Assembly (NCBI GenBank): GCA_029204225.1
Contig: CM055102.1
Location: forward strand, 5,860,287-5,924,286
DNA length: 64,000 nt
Direction of reading: 5' to 3'
Source of the DNA: Diphasiastrum complanatum
Taxonomy: Eukaryota > Streptophyta > Lycopodiopsida > Lycopodiales > Lycopodiaceae
Shown here: piece after piece, positions 33,169-46,133 of the stretch
Position numbering within the stretch: position 1 is the first letter of the stretch
Layout: each line of letters starts with the position of its first letter
Translations under genes and position numbers: made by a program
Notes under the pieces: generated by a model
Database searches by the model: none
The model's input: only the letters and a program-made list of their open reading frames with translations
What the model was told of the DNA's origin: nothing

Positions 33169-33908
33169 TGTAGGCTGATATTCCAAGGAATATTCTAGCC
33201 ATCTTGCAAAACATCTTCAGAAATACAAGCAGGATAAGATTTAAACGTAGAACTTGCCCAACAAGTTTAGGCTTTTACGATATCCGTACTGGCTTAAGTT
33301 ATTTAATTCTAAGTTTAAATTGCCATGGGCACTGCACATAGATATGTAATTTCAAGTTATGTAAAAGTTAGTCACAAAGGCCTATTGGGGGTTTGTCCCA
33401 TGGCACCAGTTTAATTCAAAGTAAGTTAGTCTATGTGGCTTACTTGTCCCACAGTGCATTTCTGTAAGTGACCATCACTCCAAGTATAAATAGGAGTGGA
33501 AGAGATCATTTTTGAGAAAAACCTCATTTGTAATACATGTCTATCTTTCTCTCTGAGTGTTCTCCCTTGTGCGGTTTCATGTACTATGTTACTTCACATT
33601 GTATTGTATATTATTCATCTGGCAATAGGTTAAGTTAATCTAGGCCCTCCATTCTCTAGTAGGGTAAGCCTTAGAGGATGAAATTTAGTTTAGGGTTTTA
33701 TCTTTTAGGTTAGGCCGTCATTTGTTAGAAACTAAGGAGAGAAAAGAGAGAAGAGTGGATCTTGCCCGAAATACTCACCCACTCACTGTAGATCTTCTCA
33801 TCCTTCCACCTCTCGGTTAGTTGGAAGCCATAGCCATTGGTTGGAAAAGCCACAATGCCTAGTCGGAGCCATAACGTGTTCTAGTTGGGAGTCCGCCATA
33901 GCACTCGT
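33169..33908 (+). repeat. 5' LTR of A3, left part
   Basis: Starts TGTAGGCTGATATTCCAAGG and is nearly identical to the 3' LTR at 46134. It is cut at 33908 by element C. Confidence 0.92.
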
Positions 33909-34557
33909 TGTGAAAGATCTCAGATCCTTAAGATCCAATCTACTTGAATGATCTTTGGTTAGAAAGAGAAATACACTACCAATCTCACCAATGTAGAAAA
34001 ATCAGTATCTACACACAATTTGAGATGCAAACACTAATAGAACTGATCAAACTTGAATGAAATGATTATGTACTATTTTTGTCCGTACAAAACTAGCAAG
34101 CTACTGTATTTCACACGTGTGGATCCAAAAATAACAAATATAGATCATTCTACACATAGAATTGCAAGCAATCACCAAGATAGTGCACCAATGGATAGTA
34201 GAACCCAAGAGAACCATGTATAAGCATGAAATGAAATAGAGAAGAGAGAAGATCACTCTCTCCATGAGTTACATCCTTTTATAATAGGTCCAAACCCTAT
34301 TTGCCCACTTGGCTTTTCTACCAAAATGCTAACCCTACTAATTTTGGGTCTAGATTCAATGTACTCAACTTATTCAAATTGAATCTACTCAAACTCGCAT
34401 TCTAACTTTCTCACACTTTCAAAAAATGTTTATTCAAATGAGATTTAGACTAATGAACTTTGAAAAGTTAACCTCTAAGTCTAAAACAAGTTTTGTCCTC
34501 AATATGCCAAATATGAAAATATTACAAAATGTGATGAAACTAGTTGAATCTTTCACA
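33909..34557 (-). repeat. 3' LTR of copia C (649 bp)
   Basis: Ends TGTGAAAG...CTTTCACA. CACACGTGTG at 34112-34121. On the minus strand the promoter block reads TATTATAAAAGGATG. Confidence 0.93.
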
Positions 34558-37500
34558 CTCCCTCTTCAACTAGTTTTAGCATAGACTTTGATAATACTCC
34601 AAGTGAAGTCCTATGCTTCATGAACAAGTCTTTTCCCAATGCTTTGGCGAAGATATTAGCTACACATTCCCTTGAAGACACATGTTGAAGCTCCACCTCC
34701 TTTGCAATGACTCGCTCCCTCACAAAATGATATTGTATCTCAATATGCTTGCTCCTAGCATGAAAGATAGGATTGGATGCCATTCTTTGGGCTGATTGAT
34801 TGTCACAAAGGATGATTGGGCTCTCTGAAAAATCCAGAAAGTGAAGATCCTTGATCATCCTCTTGATCCATACCATCTCCTTTGTGCAATGTGTAAGAGC
34901 TTTGTACTCGGCCTCACTAGATGACAATGAGTTAGTGGCTTGTTTCTTTGACATCTATGATATAGCTCCATCACCTATGAAAATACAATAAGCACTAATG
35001 TGTCTCCTATCCATTACATCTCCTACATAGCCCGAATCTGAAAATCCAAAAATATTAGGTGATAATCCCTCATAAAATATGCCAAAATCTCGAGTTCCAA
35101 TGATGTACCTCAAAACTCGCCTTCCTAGCTTCCAATGCTCCTCACTAGGATCTTGCATGAATTGACTCAATCCAACACAATAGCTTAGATCTGGTCTAGT
35201 AATGGTTAGATAGATGAGTGAACCAACTAGTTTCCTATAGAGAGTAATGTCATCGAAGGATCTTTCATTACCTCTTATAGTTAGCTTTACATGAGACTCC
35301 CTAGGTGTATTACTAGCTTTTGCATCTACCATATAAAATCTTTCTAGAATAGAATTAGTATACTTCTCTTGACAAAATTATATTGAGAAGATCTAATGAC
35401 TTCTATTTCCAAAATGTAATGCAAATTACCAAGATCATGCACCTCAGACTCCTTCTTAAGAGCATTCTTGATATCCTCCACATCTTGATTGTCTCCACCA
35501 CTCAAAATGATATCATCCACATAGATTAGCAAGATGGTAACATCATTTTCAGCAAACGTATAATAAAGTGAATGATCATACTCACTCATAACAAAGCCTT
35601 GAGAGAGTAAAAAAGTGTTAAGCTTAGCATACCAACTCCTTGGTGCTTGCTTAAGGCCATACAAACTCTTATGTAGAAGACACACATGATTTGGCTTTGT
35701 TGATGAAATGTAGCTCTCGGGTTGCTCCATGTATACTTCCTCCTCAAGATCACCATTCAAGAATGCATTTGAAATGTCCATTTGCCATAGATCTCATCCA
35801 TAAAGTGTAGCAAGTGAAATGATGACTCGAATGCTTACCATCTTTGCCACGGGTGCAAAGGTCTCATCATAGTCAATTCCTTGTTGTTGAGCATATCCTT
35901 TTGCCACTACTTTGCCTTGTACTTGTTGATAGATCCATCTTGGTTTGTCTTCACCTTGAAGATCCATTTGCATCCAATAGCTTTCTTGTCCTTAGGCAAC
36001 TCCACCAATTTCCATGCTCCATTCTTCATAAGAGTTTGATACTGAGATCCATTGCTTGGATCCACTCCTCTTCTTTCCTTGCTTGATCTACATTTGTAGC
36101 CTCATCCAAAGAGGTTAGGAAAGCAACATAATTTTCAGAAACTACTTGCTTACCCTTTTGATCATATGTGAGCCTTGAAGGTACTTGTCATTCTCTTGAT
36201 GTTCTCCTTGGCTTTTGACTTGATGAAGGTCCATCATCACCACCATCCAAAGTAGGATCCTTCTCATCATCATCAAGAATATTAGAACCATCCACTCTAC
36301 TATCAATCATGCTTGAAGACACCTTTGGAATGTACCCCTCATAAAAAATGACATCTCTACCAACAATCACTTTGCTAGTAGAAGGAATGTAAACCTTGTA
36401 GGCTTTACTCACCTCACTATATCCAACAAAAATACCTCTTCTTGAAGATGGATCCTCCTTGGTCCTATCATCAAGAGTAATGTTGACATAGCATGTGCAT
36501 CCAAAGGTTCTTAGAAAGTTGACACTCGGCCTCCTCTTGAATAGCATCTCAAAAGGTGTCCTTCCATCCAAAATAGCACTCGGCCACCTATTGCACAAGA
36601 AATTGGCACACAACAAAGCTTGATCCCAAAATGGTTTGTCAAGATTAGCCTCATAGCTTTAGCACTTTTACATAAAGTCCTATTCTTCTTTTCAGCCACT
36701 CCATTTTGTTGTGGGGTCCTTGATGTTGTATACTCCCTCTTGATTCCATGCTCATCACAAAAGGCCTTGAACTTGTTAGATATGTACTCACCACCATTTT
36801 CACCTCTCAAGCACTTGATCTTTGTGGAAAATTGGTTCTCCCTTGCATTCTTGAACTTGACAAAGACATCATACACTTCATTCTTGGTCTTTAGTAGAGA
36901 GATCCAATAAAATCTACTAAAATCATCAATGAATGCTACATACATCTTAGCTCCACTATTGCTAATTGTAATAAATCCATGAATATCCGAATGTACAAGT
37001 TGAAAAGGCTTTGTAGATCTAGAAATAGATCTAGTATAAGGTAGTCTATGTGACTTAGACAAAGCACAAGACTCACAAACATGCTTGTCATTACTTAAGG
37101 AACTTGGAAGACCAATCACAACCTTCTTCCTTGCCATTACCTCCAATGACTTGAAGTTGAGGTGTCTCATCCTTTTGTGCCAAACCTCTTGAATAGAAAT
37201 TTGCTCCCTTTCAGCACATCCAACTTGGTTAGCAATAACACAAGCATCAAGTTTGAACAACTTCCCTTGCCTTTTACCTTTTCCAATCAAAACATCCTTC
37301 CTTTTGATCAAACAAGCATCTCCATCAAACTCCACCTTGAGGCCCTTACTTAGCATTTGACTCACACTAAGCAAATTCTTGGTAATAGATGGAATAAACA
37401 AGACATCCTCCAAATGAACATTCCTATTTGTAGAGAGAGAAATAGGAATTGTGCCAATCTCTTTGATTGTACACTCACCATTATTGGCCGTGTAGATCAC

Positions 37501-38486
37501 CCTCTTGTCATCTCCATATGCCAACAAAGAAGTAAAGTACTCTTTGTGAAAGGTCATGTGTAAACTTGCTCCACTATCAATCCACCAAGGATCTAGATCT
37601 CCATCATTAGCAAGCATACATGAAGACATCACAAAAGCATCATCATTTGCATCTTGAACATGCAAACCATCCTCATCAAGAGTACGATTACCTTGCTTGT
37701 CTCCTTGATCTCTCTTCTTCTTGTAGCACTCCTTGCAAAGTGTCATTTGATGCCACAATAGAAGCACTTGAGCTTTGATCTATACTTCTTTTTGCCACTT
37801 GAAGAAGCATTCACTTGATCTTGCCCTTTAGACCACTTACTTTTGGTTTTGCCCTTGAATTTGCCCTTTGTGAACATAGCATCCTCTTGAAGTGTCGATG
37901 TTGATCCACCTCTTGCTTGAAGCCTATATTCCTCATTGATCAAAATTTCTTGAAGATCCATCAAACTCGGCAAAGTCTTTTGAATAGCAATACTTTGAAC
38001 AATGTTAGCATGAACATCCAACAAGTCATTAAGAATCACTTGAATAAGTTCTTCTTCCTTAATGCTTTCATCAATGCAAACTAACTCATCATTCAATGCT
38101 TTCATTCTCAAAACAAAAGTACTTGGACTTTTTTTATTCTTTTGCAAACAAAAAAAGATTTGTTTTCTTAGAGTCAACACTCTAGAAGACTTGGATTCAT
38201 AAAGCTTCTTCAATGAATTCCAAGCTTTCAAAGATGATGTGCACTTACCAACTTCCTTGAGAAGTTCATTGGTAACATTCATCTTTATCATGTGTAGAGC
38301 CTTCTTGGCCCTCTTGTCATACCTCAATTGATCTTGTTGTGTTGCTGGGCTCTCCTCCAAACCTACAACAATATCCAAAAGATCATTCATCTCAAGAAGT
38401 GACTCCATCCTCTCTTTCCACAATGAATAGTTACTTGAGGTAAGCCTATCACTGGCTTCCAGCATGACTCCAATTGAGGTTGCCAT
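34553..38486 (-). pseudogene. copia C gag-pol polyprotein, broken
   Basis: Gag starts at 38486 (MATSIGVMLEASDRLTSSNY). The zinc knuckle at about 37743-37770 is destroyed by a TGA and a one-base deletion (CFYCGIK, then CKECYKKK in another frame). Protease: WWIDSGASLHMT. Integrase: zinc-binding HHCC partly altered (HKRMRHLNF), and the second catalytic residue reads RGENGGEY where the family has RSDNGGEY, a D-to-E change. A frameshift near 36600 follows. RT is broken before a TGA at 35796-35794; downstream are NAFLNGDLEEEVYM and LLIYVDDIILSGG, a frameshift near 35340, RNase H with FSDSGYVGD, and the C-terminal SSSEAEYKALT ... HARSKHIEIQYHFVRE. The final stop TGA (34553-34555) lies inside the LTR. 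Confidence 0.92.
34558..34567 (-). other. Polypurine tract of copia C
   Basis: The minus strand reads GAAGAGGGAG before the LTR start TGTGAAAG. The tract is also the last coding part of pol (VEEGV). Confidence 0.9.
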
Positions 38487-39073
38487 GTAGCAATGACCTG
38501 ATCTTCTCTTTCAACCTGATTCAATGCACAAAGCACTCCTTTGAACAACAACAAATGCTTTCAAAAGAAATCACCAAAATTTGAAACTATCTCACAAATT
38601 CTCTTCTAGCACTTATCCAAGTATATCAACACATAGAATCATGGAATCTTGATCAACCTATGATCTATCCTCAATCTAATAACTTTTGCCACTTCCTAAG
38701 ATTGAAACACACTCAATGAAGTCCAGCAACCTCACTATCTAGAGATCCAATCAAAATTAGGGTTTTGACAAAATCACAAAAAATTGACTATTCCAAATCT
38801 ACATGCAAATGCTGAAAATTTGATATGCAATCTATAAGCCACCACTTAGGCTGAACCAATGATCCAAAAATTGGCCAAATCCAGTATGTGAATTCAAAAA
38901 TTGGAATTGAACAAGTATATTGACCTATTTAGTGTTTTGATCTACAAAAGATCCAACCTACAAAAGCAAAAAATCTGATTTTGGTGTAGAATCCTCTCTA
39001 GCAAGCTCTAGACTTGATATCTTCACCAAATCATTGATAGATCTGATTTCCTCCTTCATAACTTAAAACACAA
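38487..39073 (-). other. Leader of copia C
   Basis: About 590 bp between PBS and gag, similar to the C3 leader. No gene or array is seen. Confidence 0.6.
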
Positions 39074-39085
39074 GCTATGATACCA
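39074..39085 (-). other. Primer-binding site of copia C
   Basis: The minus strand reads TGGTATCATAGC, one mismatch from the initiator Met tRNA site, abutting the LTR. Confidence 0.85.
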
Positions 39086-39720
39086 TGTGAAAGATTTAAG
39101 ATCCAATCTACTTGAATGATCTTTGGTTAGAAAGAGAAATACACTACCAATCTCACCAATGTAGAAAAATCAGCATCTACACACAATTTGAGATGCAAAC
39201 ACTAATAGAACTTGATCAAACTTGAATGAAATGATTATGTTCTGTTGTTGTCCGTACAAAACCAGCAAGCTACTGTATTTCACACGTGTGGATCCAAAAA
39301 TAATATAGATCATTCTACACATAGAATTGCAAGCAATCACCAAGATAGTGCATCAATGGATAGTAGAACCCAAGAAAACCATGTATAAGCATGAAATGAA
39401 ATAGAGAAGAGAGAAGATCACTCTCTCCATGAGTTACATCCTTTTATAACAGGTCCAAATCCTATTTAACCACTTGGCTTTCTCACCAAAATGCTAACCC
39501 TACTAATTTTGGGTCTAGATTCAATGTACCCAACTTATTCAAATTGAATCTACTCAAACTCGCATTCTAACTTTTCCACACTTTCAAAAGTGTTTATTCA
39601 AATGAAATTTAGACTAATGAACTTTGAAAAGTCAACCTCTAATTCTAAAACAAGTTTTGGCCTCAATATGCAAATATGAAAATATTGCAAAATGTAATGA
39701 AACTAGCTGAATCTTTCACA
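39086..39720 (-). repeat. 5' LTR of copia C (635 bp)
   Basis: Same ends as the left LTR. CACACGTGTG at 39281-39290. It directly adjoins the PBS. Confidence 0.93.
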
Positions 39721-39725
39721 CTCGT

Positions 39726-39769
39726 TAGTTGGAGCCATAGCCGGAGTTGAGGGATGTGAACAGACAACA
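39726..39769 (+). repeat. 5' LTR of A3, right part
   Basis: Resumes after the second CTCGT and ends CAGACAACA. It matches the end of the 3' LTR apart from one or two bases. Confidence 0.9.
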
Positions 39770-39787
39770 TTGACGCTGTTGTCGCTC
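39770..39787 (+). other. Worn Asp-tRNA primer-binding site of A3
   Basis: TTGACGCTGTTGTCGCTC at the expected place directly after the LTR. It keeps the TTG-CG-C-GTTG pattern of the Asp-tRNA PBS with several changes. Confidence 0.65.
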
Positions 39788-41870
39788 TTTTCTCGTTTTC
39801 TCTCTTACTTGTTGTTTTTCCTTGCTTGTTGTTTTTCCTTGCTTGTTGCTTTAATGCTTGTTTTTCGTATTCTTTGGGCTTTTTGTTGCATCTCTTTTGC
39901 TTGTTGCACCTTCGCTAGGTTTCATTGTTTCGGGTTTTGACGTCGTGATTGCTTGTTTTAGAGGCCTCTTTTTGCATGCCAGCAAGAACTCCACGAGTTT
40001 CCATAGAGGCTTGGAAGAGCTGCCACGTTCTTGCCATCCATGCGGTTCTTGTGCTATGGGTTTTTGCTATTCAAGGGTTTCCATAGAGGTTTGGAAGGAT
40101 CAGCGAGCTGCCACGAGTTTCTTCTGCTATCCACGAGCTTTTGGTGCATCAGAGGTTTGGAAGAGCTGTATGTTATTTTCTCAAGTGTTGTCAGGTGCTT
40201 CCTTTGGTATTTCCGCGGCCTGTCCATGGGCTTCTGGCTCTCTTAGTTGTTGCAGAGCAGGGGGTGCAACTGTAGGGGACGCGCGTTTTTGAAGGAGAGT
40301 TGTTTTCTCAGGGATCCACGGGCTTTTGCAGGGATTCAGAGCAGGAGGAGTGAGCAAGGCGGTAGTTTTCAGCTGGTATGTTTTGCTTGCAGCCCACACG
40401 TTTTCAGAAGCCATCTGTTCGTTTTTCTCTGCTCAGAGTATTCATCAGCTCGTTGGAAGTACCCATCACCATCTTCTCGTTGACAGTGCTTTCAACACAC
40501 TTCCATTAGGCTCTTCAACGCACTTCAACCCCTAAACATGTTTTGAGCAGGTATTTTCATGTTTTGAGCAGGGTTTGATGTCAAGAAGGTCCCAGCCGCG
40601 TCCCAGAAGGCCCAGCAGCGCGTTTTGAGCAGGGTTTGATGTTGCTAGGCTTTGTTTTCTACCTATTCTGTGTGCTTGGGTAATCCGTTGGCAGCTCCTG
40701 TTGCGTAATCTCTCTTCTCAGCCTGCGGAATGGGTTTTTTTACCAAAGTTTGGGTCTGGGGAGTCGCACTCTGCATGGCGTGATAGTACAGTTGTATTTT
40801 GCATTGTTTTGTTTACTTTTTGGAACTGGGTCTCCGGTGGACTGCCTGGTAGCATGCTGAGTTTTGGCTGCAGTGAGCATAGCTGTTGATTCGCTGTTCT
40901 GTAGATCCCTCGTTTGGCCAGAGTTGCGTCTGCCATGATCTATCTATTCAATTGAACCCCACATTCCATTGCATTTGTATGTAGATGCCATCCAAGATCA
41001 ACATTCCTTTCATCTTATTCAATTTAGCAGGAAGGAAAAGGGTATGAAGCTTTTGACATGGATGTGAGAGAGATTCTATTCAACTTCTTGATACAGATCA
41101 AAAGGCTGATGGTTTTGCTTAGAAGAGATCATACTGCTCACGTGATGCTAGTGGGTATTTTAGTGCTGCTTCCTCTCTGTTGCAACAAGCTGGGTGCTGT
41201 AATGGGAAAGGAAACGGCTTTCAACACTCAAATCCAATTCCATTCCCCATTCTTGCGTAGATTAGTATAGCAATAAGCTGCAATCTGTATCACTGAGCCT
41301 TTTTTTGTCTCCTCTCCTTTATCTGCTATAGCTGCACCCAAGCTTTGTGTTCTATCAGTGGTTTTTTTAATTCTCGGCCTTTCCAGATTTAAGTCGCTTG
41401 GCAGAGAGACCTGAAGAAGACGATGAAGAGGTAGAAGTCACTGGAGAAGTGGCTGGCTGCGAGATCCATGATAGAGCTTCTGATGCTTTTCTGGGTTGTT
41501 TTATAGGAAAAGCCTTAGTTTCTGCATCTATAGGACTTATTGTTGTAATCATTTTCACAGTGTTGATCATGCACATGCACACAACTGTAGGTTCCTTCAA
41601 CTGTATGTTTTTTCAACTTATATGTTCATCAACATATTACAGTTGTGTTTCATCAGTATTTCAACTATTTTTTGACATTTTCAGACCTTTTCAACGAATT
41701 TTTTGGTTATTTTTCCAAGGTTTCCCTACTGTTTCCAGATTTTAGAGGTGGTGGTCACTCGTATTTCAGCCGTTTCTAGCCATTTTTTCAGTCATTTGCA
41801 GTGGGTTTCCACTGATTTTTACCATGCATTTTTCATTAGTGTTCATAGTCGTTTACAATTCGTTTGTCAC
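39788..41870 (+). other. Long 5' part of the A3 leader with possible captured coding fragments
   Basis: The segment is absent from A1. 39960-40180 repeats CACGAG and TTTCCATAGAGGYTTGGAAG motifs; 40540-40650 repeats GTTTTGAGCAGGGTTTGATG. Two plus-strand open stretches stand out. One is 41044-41270 (including YEAFDMDVREILFNFLIQIK). The other is 41398-41745, whose start is acidic (EEDDEEVEV) and followed by a hydrophobic segment long enough for a membrane helix (GLIVVIIFTVLIMHMH). Neither is recognised. They may be captured host exons or chance. Confidence 0.4.
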
Positions 41871-41874
41871 CTTC

Positions 41875-42375
41875 CGAGTCGTGCACAAGTCATATTCCTG
41901 TGCGAGTCATCTTCTTGCAAGTTACCCCACGGTTTCTAGCCCCGCGAGTCCACGGTTGTGCGAATAATCTTCTCTGCGAGTACTTTCCGTGCGAGTCATT
42001 CCCATGGGTTCTAGCTCCACGGGTACATGGTTGCACGAGTCATTTTTTTTGCAAGTCATCTTCTATACGAGCCATCTGCGAGTAGTACGTTTCCGTCCAC
42101 GAGTCATTTTTTTTGCGAGTCATCTTCTATACGAGTCATCTGCGAGTAGTACGTTTCCGTCCACGAGTCATCTCCCGCCCTTTCACGAGTCATTTTTTTT
42201 GCGAGTCATCTTCTATACGAGTCATCTGCGAGTAGTACGTTTCCGTCCACGAGTCATCTCCCACCCTTGTACGAGTCATTTTTTGCACTGAACACGCCTG
42301 TGCGAGTCGTAAATTTCTTTGAACGAGTCATTTTTCATTGTGTGCGAGTCATTTCCCTATCTCTGTGAGTCATTC
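41875..42375 (+). repeat. A3 leader array of GCGAGTCAT motifs
   Basis: The same motif as in A1 (GTGCGAGTCATTTT and variants), about 25 copies. Within it a unit of about 63-85 bp containing TGCGAGTAGTACGTTTCCGT is repeated three times (about 42040-42265), a secondary duplication of the array. Confidence 0.9.
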
Positions 42376-42737
42376 CCTGATTCTCGATAAGAGTACCAGA
42401 GGAGGTATACATATATATTCTTAAAAAAAAAAAAAATTCAATTCGTTCCATTGAAGGTGATATCAATCGGAAACCTAGCGTCATCCACTAAACCATTATT
42501 TGGTATACATCCTACGCGACCGATCTAACCTATTATCACATCATTACGGCCATTTACTCACCAACCATCGGCAAAATAATCTTGCCACGTCTAGTTGGAA
42601 TAAGCCATAGGCATATCTAGTAGGGTACCGGCCTTAGACATGACCTAGATGGAAGCTATAGACTAGGGAGAGACCTTTGCCCTCATCCATCCACCCAAAC
42701 CATTTGTCTGGTCTTGTGATAATTTGTTCAGATCAAC

Positions 42738-43813
42738 ATGGCAGGACCATCCCATCCACCGCCCAAGTTAGAGAAAAGACTTCCTCGGATTGACGCACCT
42801 AAATACGATGGCGAATCAGAAAAGGCACGATTTCTCCAAGATTTCAACAATGCTTGTAAATTTTATGGGGACGAATCTGACACCGAAAAGGTACGTTTAT
42901 TCCCCATGATTTTACAAGGCAATGCAAAAGAGTGGTTTTTAAACCTTGACAACCCAGACAACTCGTCTTGGGAGACCATCACCGCAACACTGATCAAACG
43001 GTTCAAACCCTCCAAACTGACGTAGAGTCCCTTCATCCAATTGACGTATATCGAGATGCGAAGTAAAGAATCAATGCGCACGTACATCGAGCGTTTCAAG
43101 CGTCTTAAAATAGAGTGTGTCGATGATCACATAACTAAGAAAATGGCCATCAAACTTTTTTTAGTTGGTTTACCCAAGGCCATTAGGAAAGAATTGAACC
43201 CACAAACTCGTACGAGCGATTGAAAGACGCGATGGATGACACCATCCATGAAGAAGATGAAGGGTCTGACGAGGACCATGACTTTCGCGACAAGAGGGGA
43301 AAGGGGCACAAGAGGGGAAAGGGGCTAGTTAAGCAGGAGACTTCCCGCGTGGAAGGATCGTCCTCATCTAGTGAGGTTGATATCCTTCAACACCTTGAGG
43401 GTTGGCAAAAAGCACAACAAGCTCAGATGGAGAAGCTAACCTCGGAATTTCAAAAGGTATTGAAAGATGTCGTTGAAAAAACTTTTCCAGTCCGTGAGAA
43501 TGTGTGGTGTCCTATTTGTGCTCAAAACCACACCGCCAATGAGTGCCTGCACGTAAGAACCTATTTCCCACAGGCGACACGACCTATGTATCACCCTTAT
43601 AGGCCATCTGGACCTCAGCAGTATGCACCAAATTACAATCCAACTCCACCCGCGCCGAGGCCAGGACAATACCAACCCAAGCCAATAGGCCCAGTTTTTC
43701 ATCAACCTCGATCCTTTGGTTCTATAAACCATCCTACACCACTTTTACATTATGAACCAGAGTCTTCTTATCCAAGGCCAATTACTCCCCATCCAATACA
43801 ACAGTCTTTTTAG
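42738..43813 (+). pseudogene. gag: A3 gag with one visible zinc knuckle
   Basis: Start MAGPSHPPPKLEKRLPRID at 42738. Capsid markers follow: LQDFNNACKFYGDES, MILQGNAKEWFLNLD and LIKRFKPSKLT. Then a TAG (43023-43025) stands where the H copy has CAG. The frame resumes with YIERFKRLKIECVDD and KLFLVGLPKAIRKEL, a frameshift near 43205 follows, then an acidic/Lys-rich linker and a knuckle CPICAQNHTANEC (CX2CX3HX4C). A Pro/Tyr-rich tail ends at 43813. The two later knuckles present in H and D cannot be seen. Gag would package the element RNA; with no pol nearby, enzymes must have come from elsewhere. Confidence 0.88.
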
Positions 43814-46133
43814 AGAGTCAACATATTGCTACATCGTCTATCACACAAGTTGATTCCGACTACATAGACCCATCAATGTATTGTATAGAAGATACCAATG
43901 AGCTTGCTCATCAAGTTAGATACCATTTGCACCTTACTAAAATTAGTAGTCTTAGATGTATCTAGGCTCGTCTAGTCTTACTGATTCTTTTGTCATCCAT
44001 GGATACATAGTTGCTTCTGATCCAAATAGAGTCCATCCTATCTAGCAACCATGTAAGGTCTATCTCAAACATCATCCATAGATAAGACCGAGAATGTACC
44101 ACTTCAGATCTGTGTCTTCATTACGTCTCTATGACCAACCAATTGATATCATACCTGGGAGCCAAGTTTTGAGCTACCGTCTGATGAATCATTAGTTTTG
44201 TGTCTAGATGACAACCCGTATTTTTTTTTATCTGAGTGAAAGTAATCTAAGACATATTTGTCTTATTGCATGCTATGTAAATGTTACACGTTATGACTTT
44301 ATTTTTTCTTTTGTAACACTGTAACTATGGCCTTGTGTCAAGTTCGATACTGGATTGCAAGAGTTTGGTCTAAGAGTGTCATGCAAATCCTTCTATAGAG
44401 TTATTTGCTACAATTTTTCATTTTTTTCTCTTATTTCAAGTTTTGTCTTGTCAACTATGTCGTTTGTTGCTACCTGTTTGTTTGTTCTATTGTTGTATGG
44501 TTTGGTGTGTTTTCTTTTGCAGCAGCACTATAGGTGATATTTCATCGGCAATTTTATTCTACCTCTACAGTTGCAGTATCACACGAATTTTCATTGGGAT
44601 ATATCTCTACATCATGATTTCAACAACTTTCAATATGAACAAAAAGAGCAGTCAAGGACTTCAACAACAAATGCTCAGTTTGGCAACAAAACGAGCATCT
44701 TATCAGACTGCAACCATGATCTAGCAAAAGATCCATTTTTCCAACAAGATGGAATATTCGTGACAACACCAACACCGCCATTCACAATAAGTAGTTGGTT
44801 TTACGTAAGTGCTACAATATCCACGCTTTTCCAATTGCCTCACCATGACCATCAAATCGTCAATAAAATGGCAGTTTGTACCAGTGAAAGTCTCTCAAGT
44901 CACATCAAAGGCAAAATCTATGTGCAAATCGATGCAGACGACTAGTGTTTCTACCAACGCCAACAACAATACTTCATTGAAAAAATGTACATTGAGCAGT
45001 GGTCGCCCATACTACCATTGTTGTACATCATCCATTCAATCATCTGCGGAGGCCACAAAAAGCACAAGTCATCAGCGAGCGACATCCCATAGGCCTATGT
45101 AAACTAAAGAAATCTCAAGTCAATCAGAGATTGAAGCTATGAGCGCACAACCTCAATGACAAAGCTTTCAAAGACGAGCAATGATGATTTTGTGGAGAAT
45201 TTACAAAGAGCATTGGTTATATTATGGACAGATATGCAAATCCACACAAGACCCATCTCATTCTTTTTTTCCATCCATTCATTCTCTCATGTTCCACCAT
45301 ATAATACATCTTGCAGCTTCATCTCACTTCTCCCATCCTTGTCTCAAGTCTTCATTCCTCCCCGATGGATCAATCTGCACTGCTCTAGTTTGTCAACTAC
45401 AGTACTTTGTGAAGCAGACAAATCTACGACATCTGCAACATACCATTGATAAAGTTCGCGGCGCTTGAAGCAACAAACTCAAGGATGTTAGAGGTTCTCA
45501 ACAATGATAATGAGCCATGTCTTAAATCCAAAAAAAAAAAAAAAAACGACGCGTTAACAGCTTGTTGATCATTCAAAAAAAAAAAAAACAAGGCCATACA
45601 CGCCTCTATACATTCGCGACCGCTTGAAGAGTTCTTGAACTCTGTGAAGAATTCAAACAGCTGCAAGAAACATCAAATGGGAAACCTCTGCTGCAAAAAG
45701 TGCTTCAAAAGACGATAATGAGTAAAGGAATTTTGATCCATCTAGCCACTTCCATATATCCACCTTCACTACTTCCAAGATTTCAACACCCTCTATCACA
45801 CTCACTCCATCTTCATCTCACTGTCGTTCAGTAACCCCTTGTGTGACATTCACATCATGTCTCAAGAAATACTAAACTCGTGTACGTCATCGTTGAATCA
45901 TTTGTGTGAGCAATCGGAAGCAAGTCATCAACGAGCCAACTCCACTCTGCTTCAATTCAAATCTTCTGGAAACACTCATACTTCTTCAAAGCTTCATCTC
46001 CTACGGAACAACACTTTACAAAAAGTTCCACATCTACAAGTTGCACCGACTTTGACTCCTCTAGCACCATAAGGAGCGGGGTCTTAACATTGCACTTGGC
46101 GTGGGACCGCCAAGTTCTTAACAGAGGGGATAA
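43814..46133 (+). other. A3 3' untranslated region and polypurine tract
   Basis: Colinear with 17640-20002 of A1. Short broken frames only; two A-runs near 45530-45585. The tract AGAGGGGATAA (46123-46133) precedes the 3' LTR. Confidence 0.65.

Larger units (their letters stand above)
33909..39720 (-). mobile_element. Complete copia element C nested in the A3 LTR
   Basis: Two LTRs (33909-34557 and 39086-39720) flank a minus-strand gag-pol region. CTCGT is duplicated at 33904-33908 and 39721-39725. PBS and PPT are in place. I count about 30 LTR differences by eye, so it is older than B. C3 (6952-9420) belongs to the same family. Confidence 0.95.
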
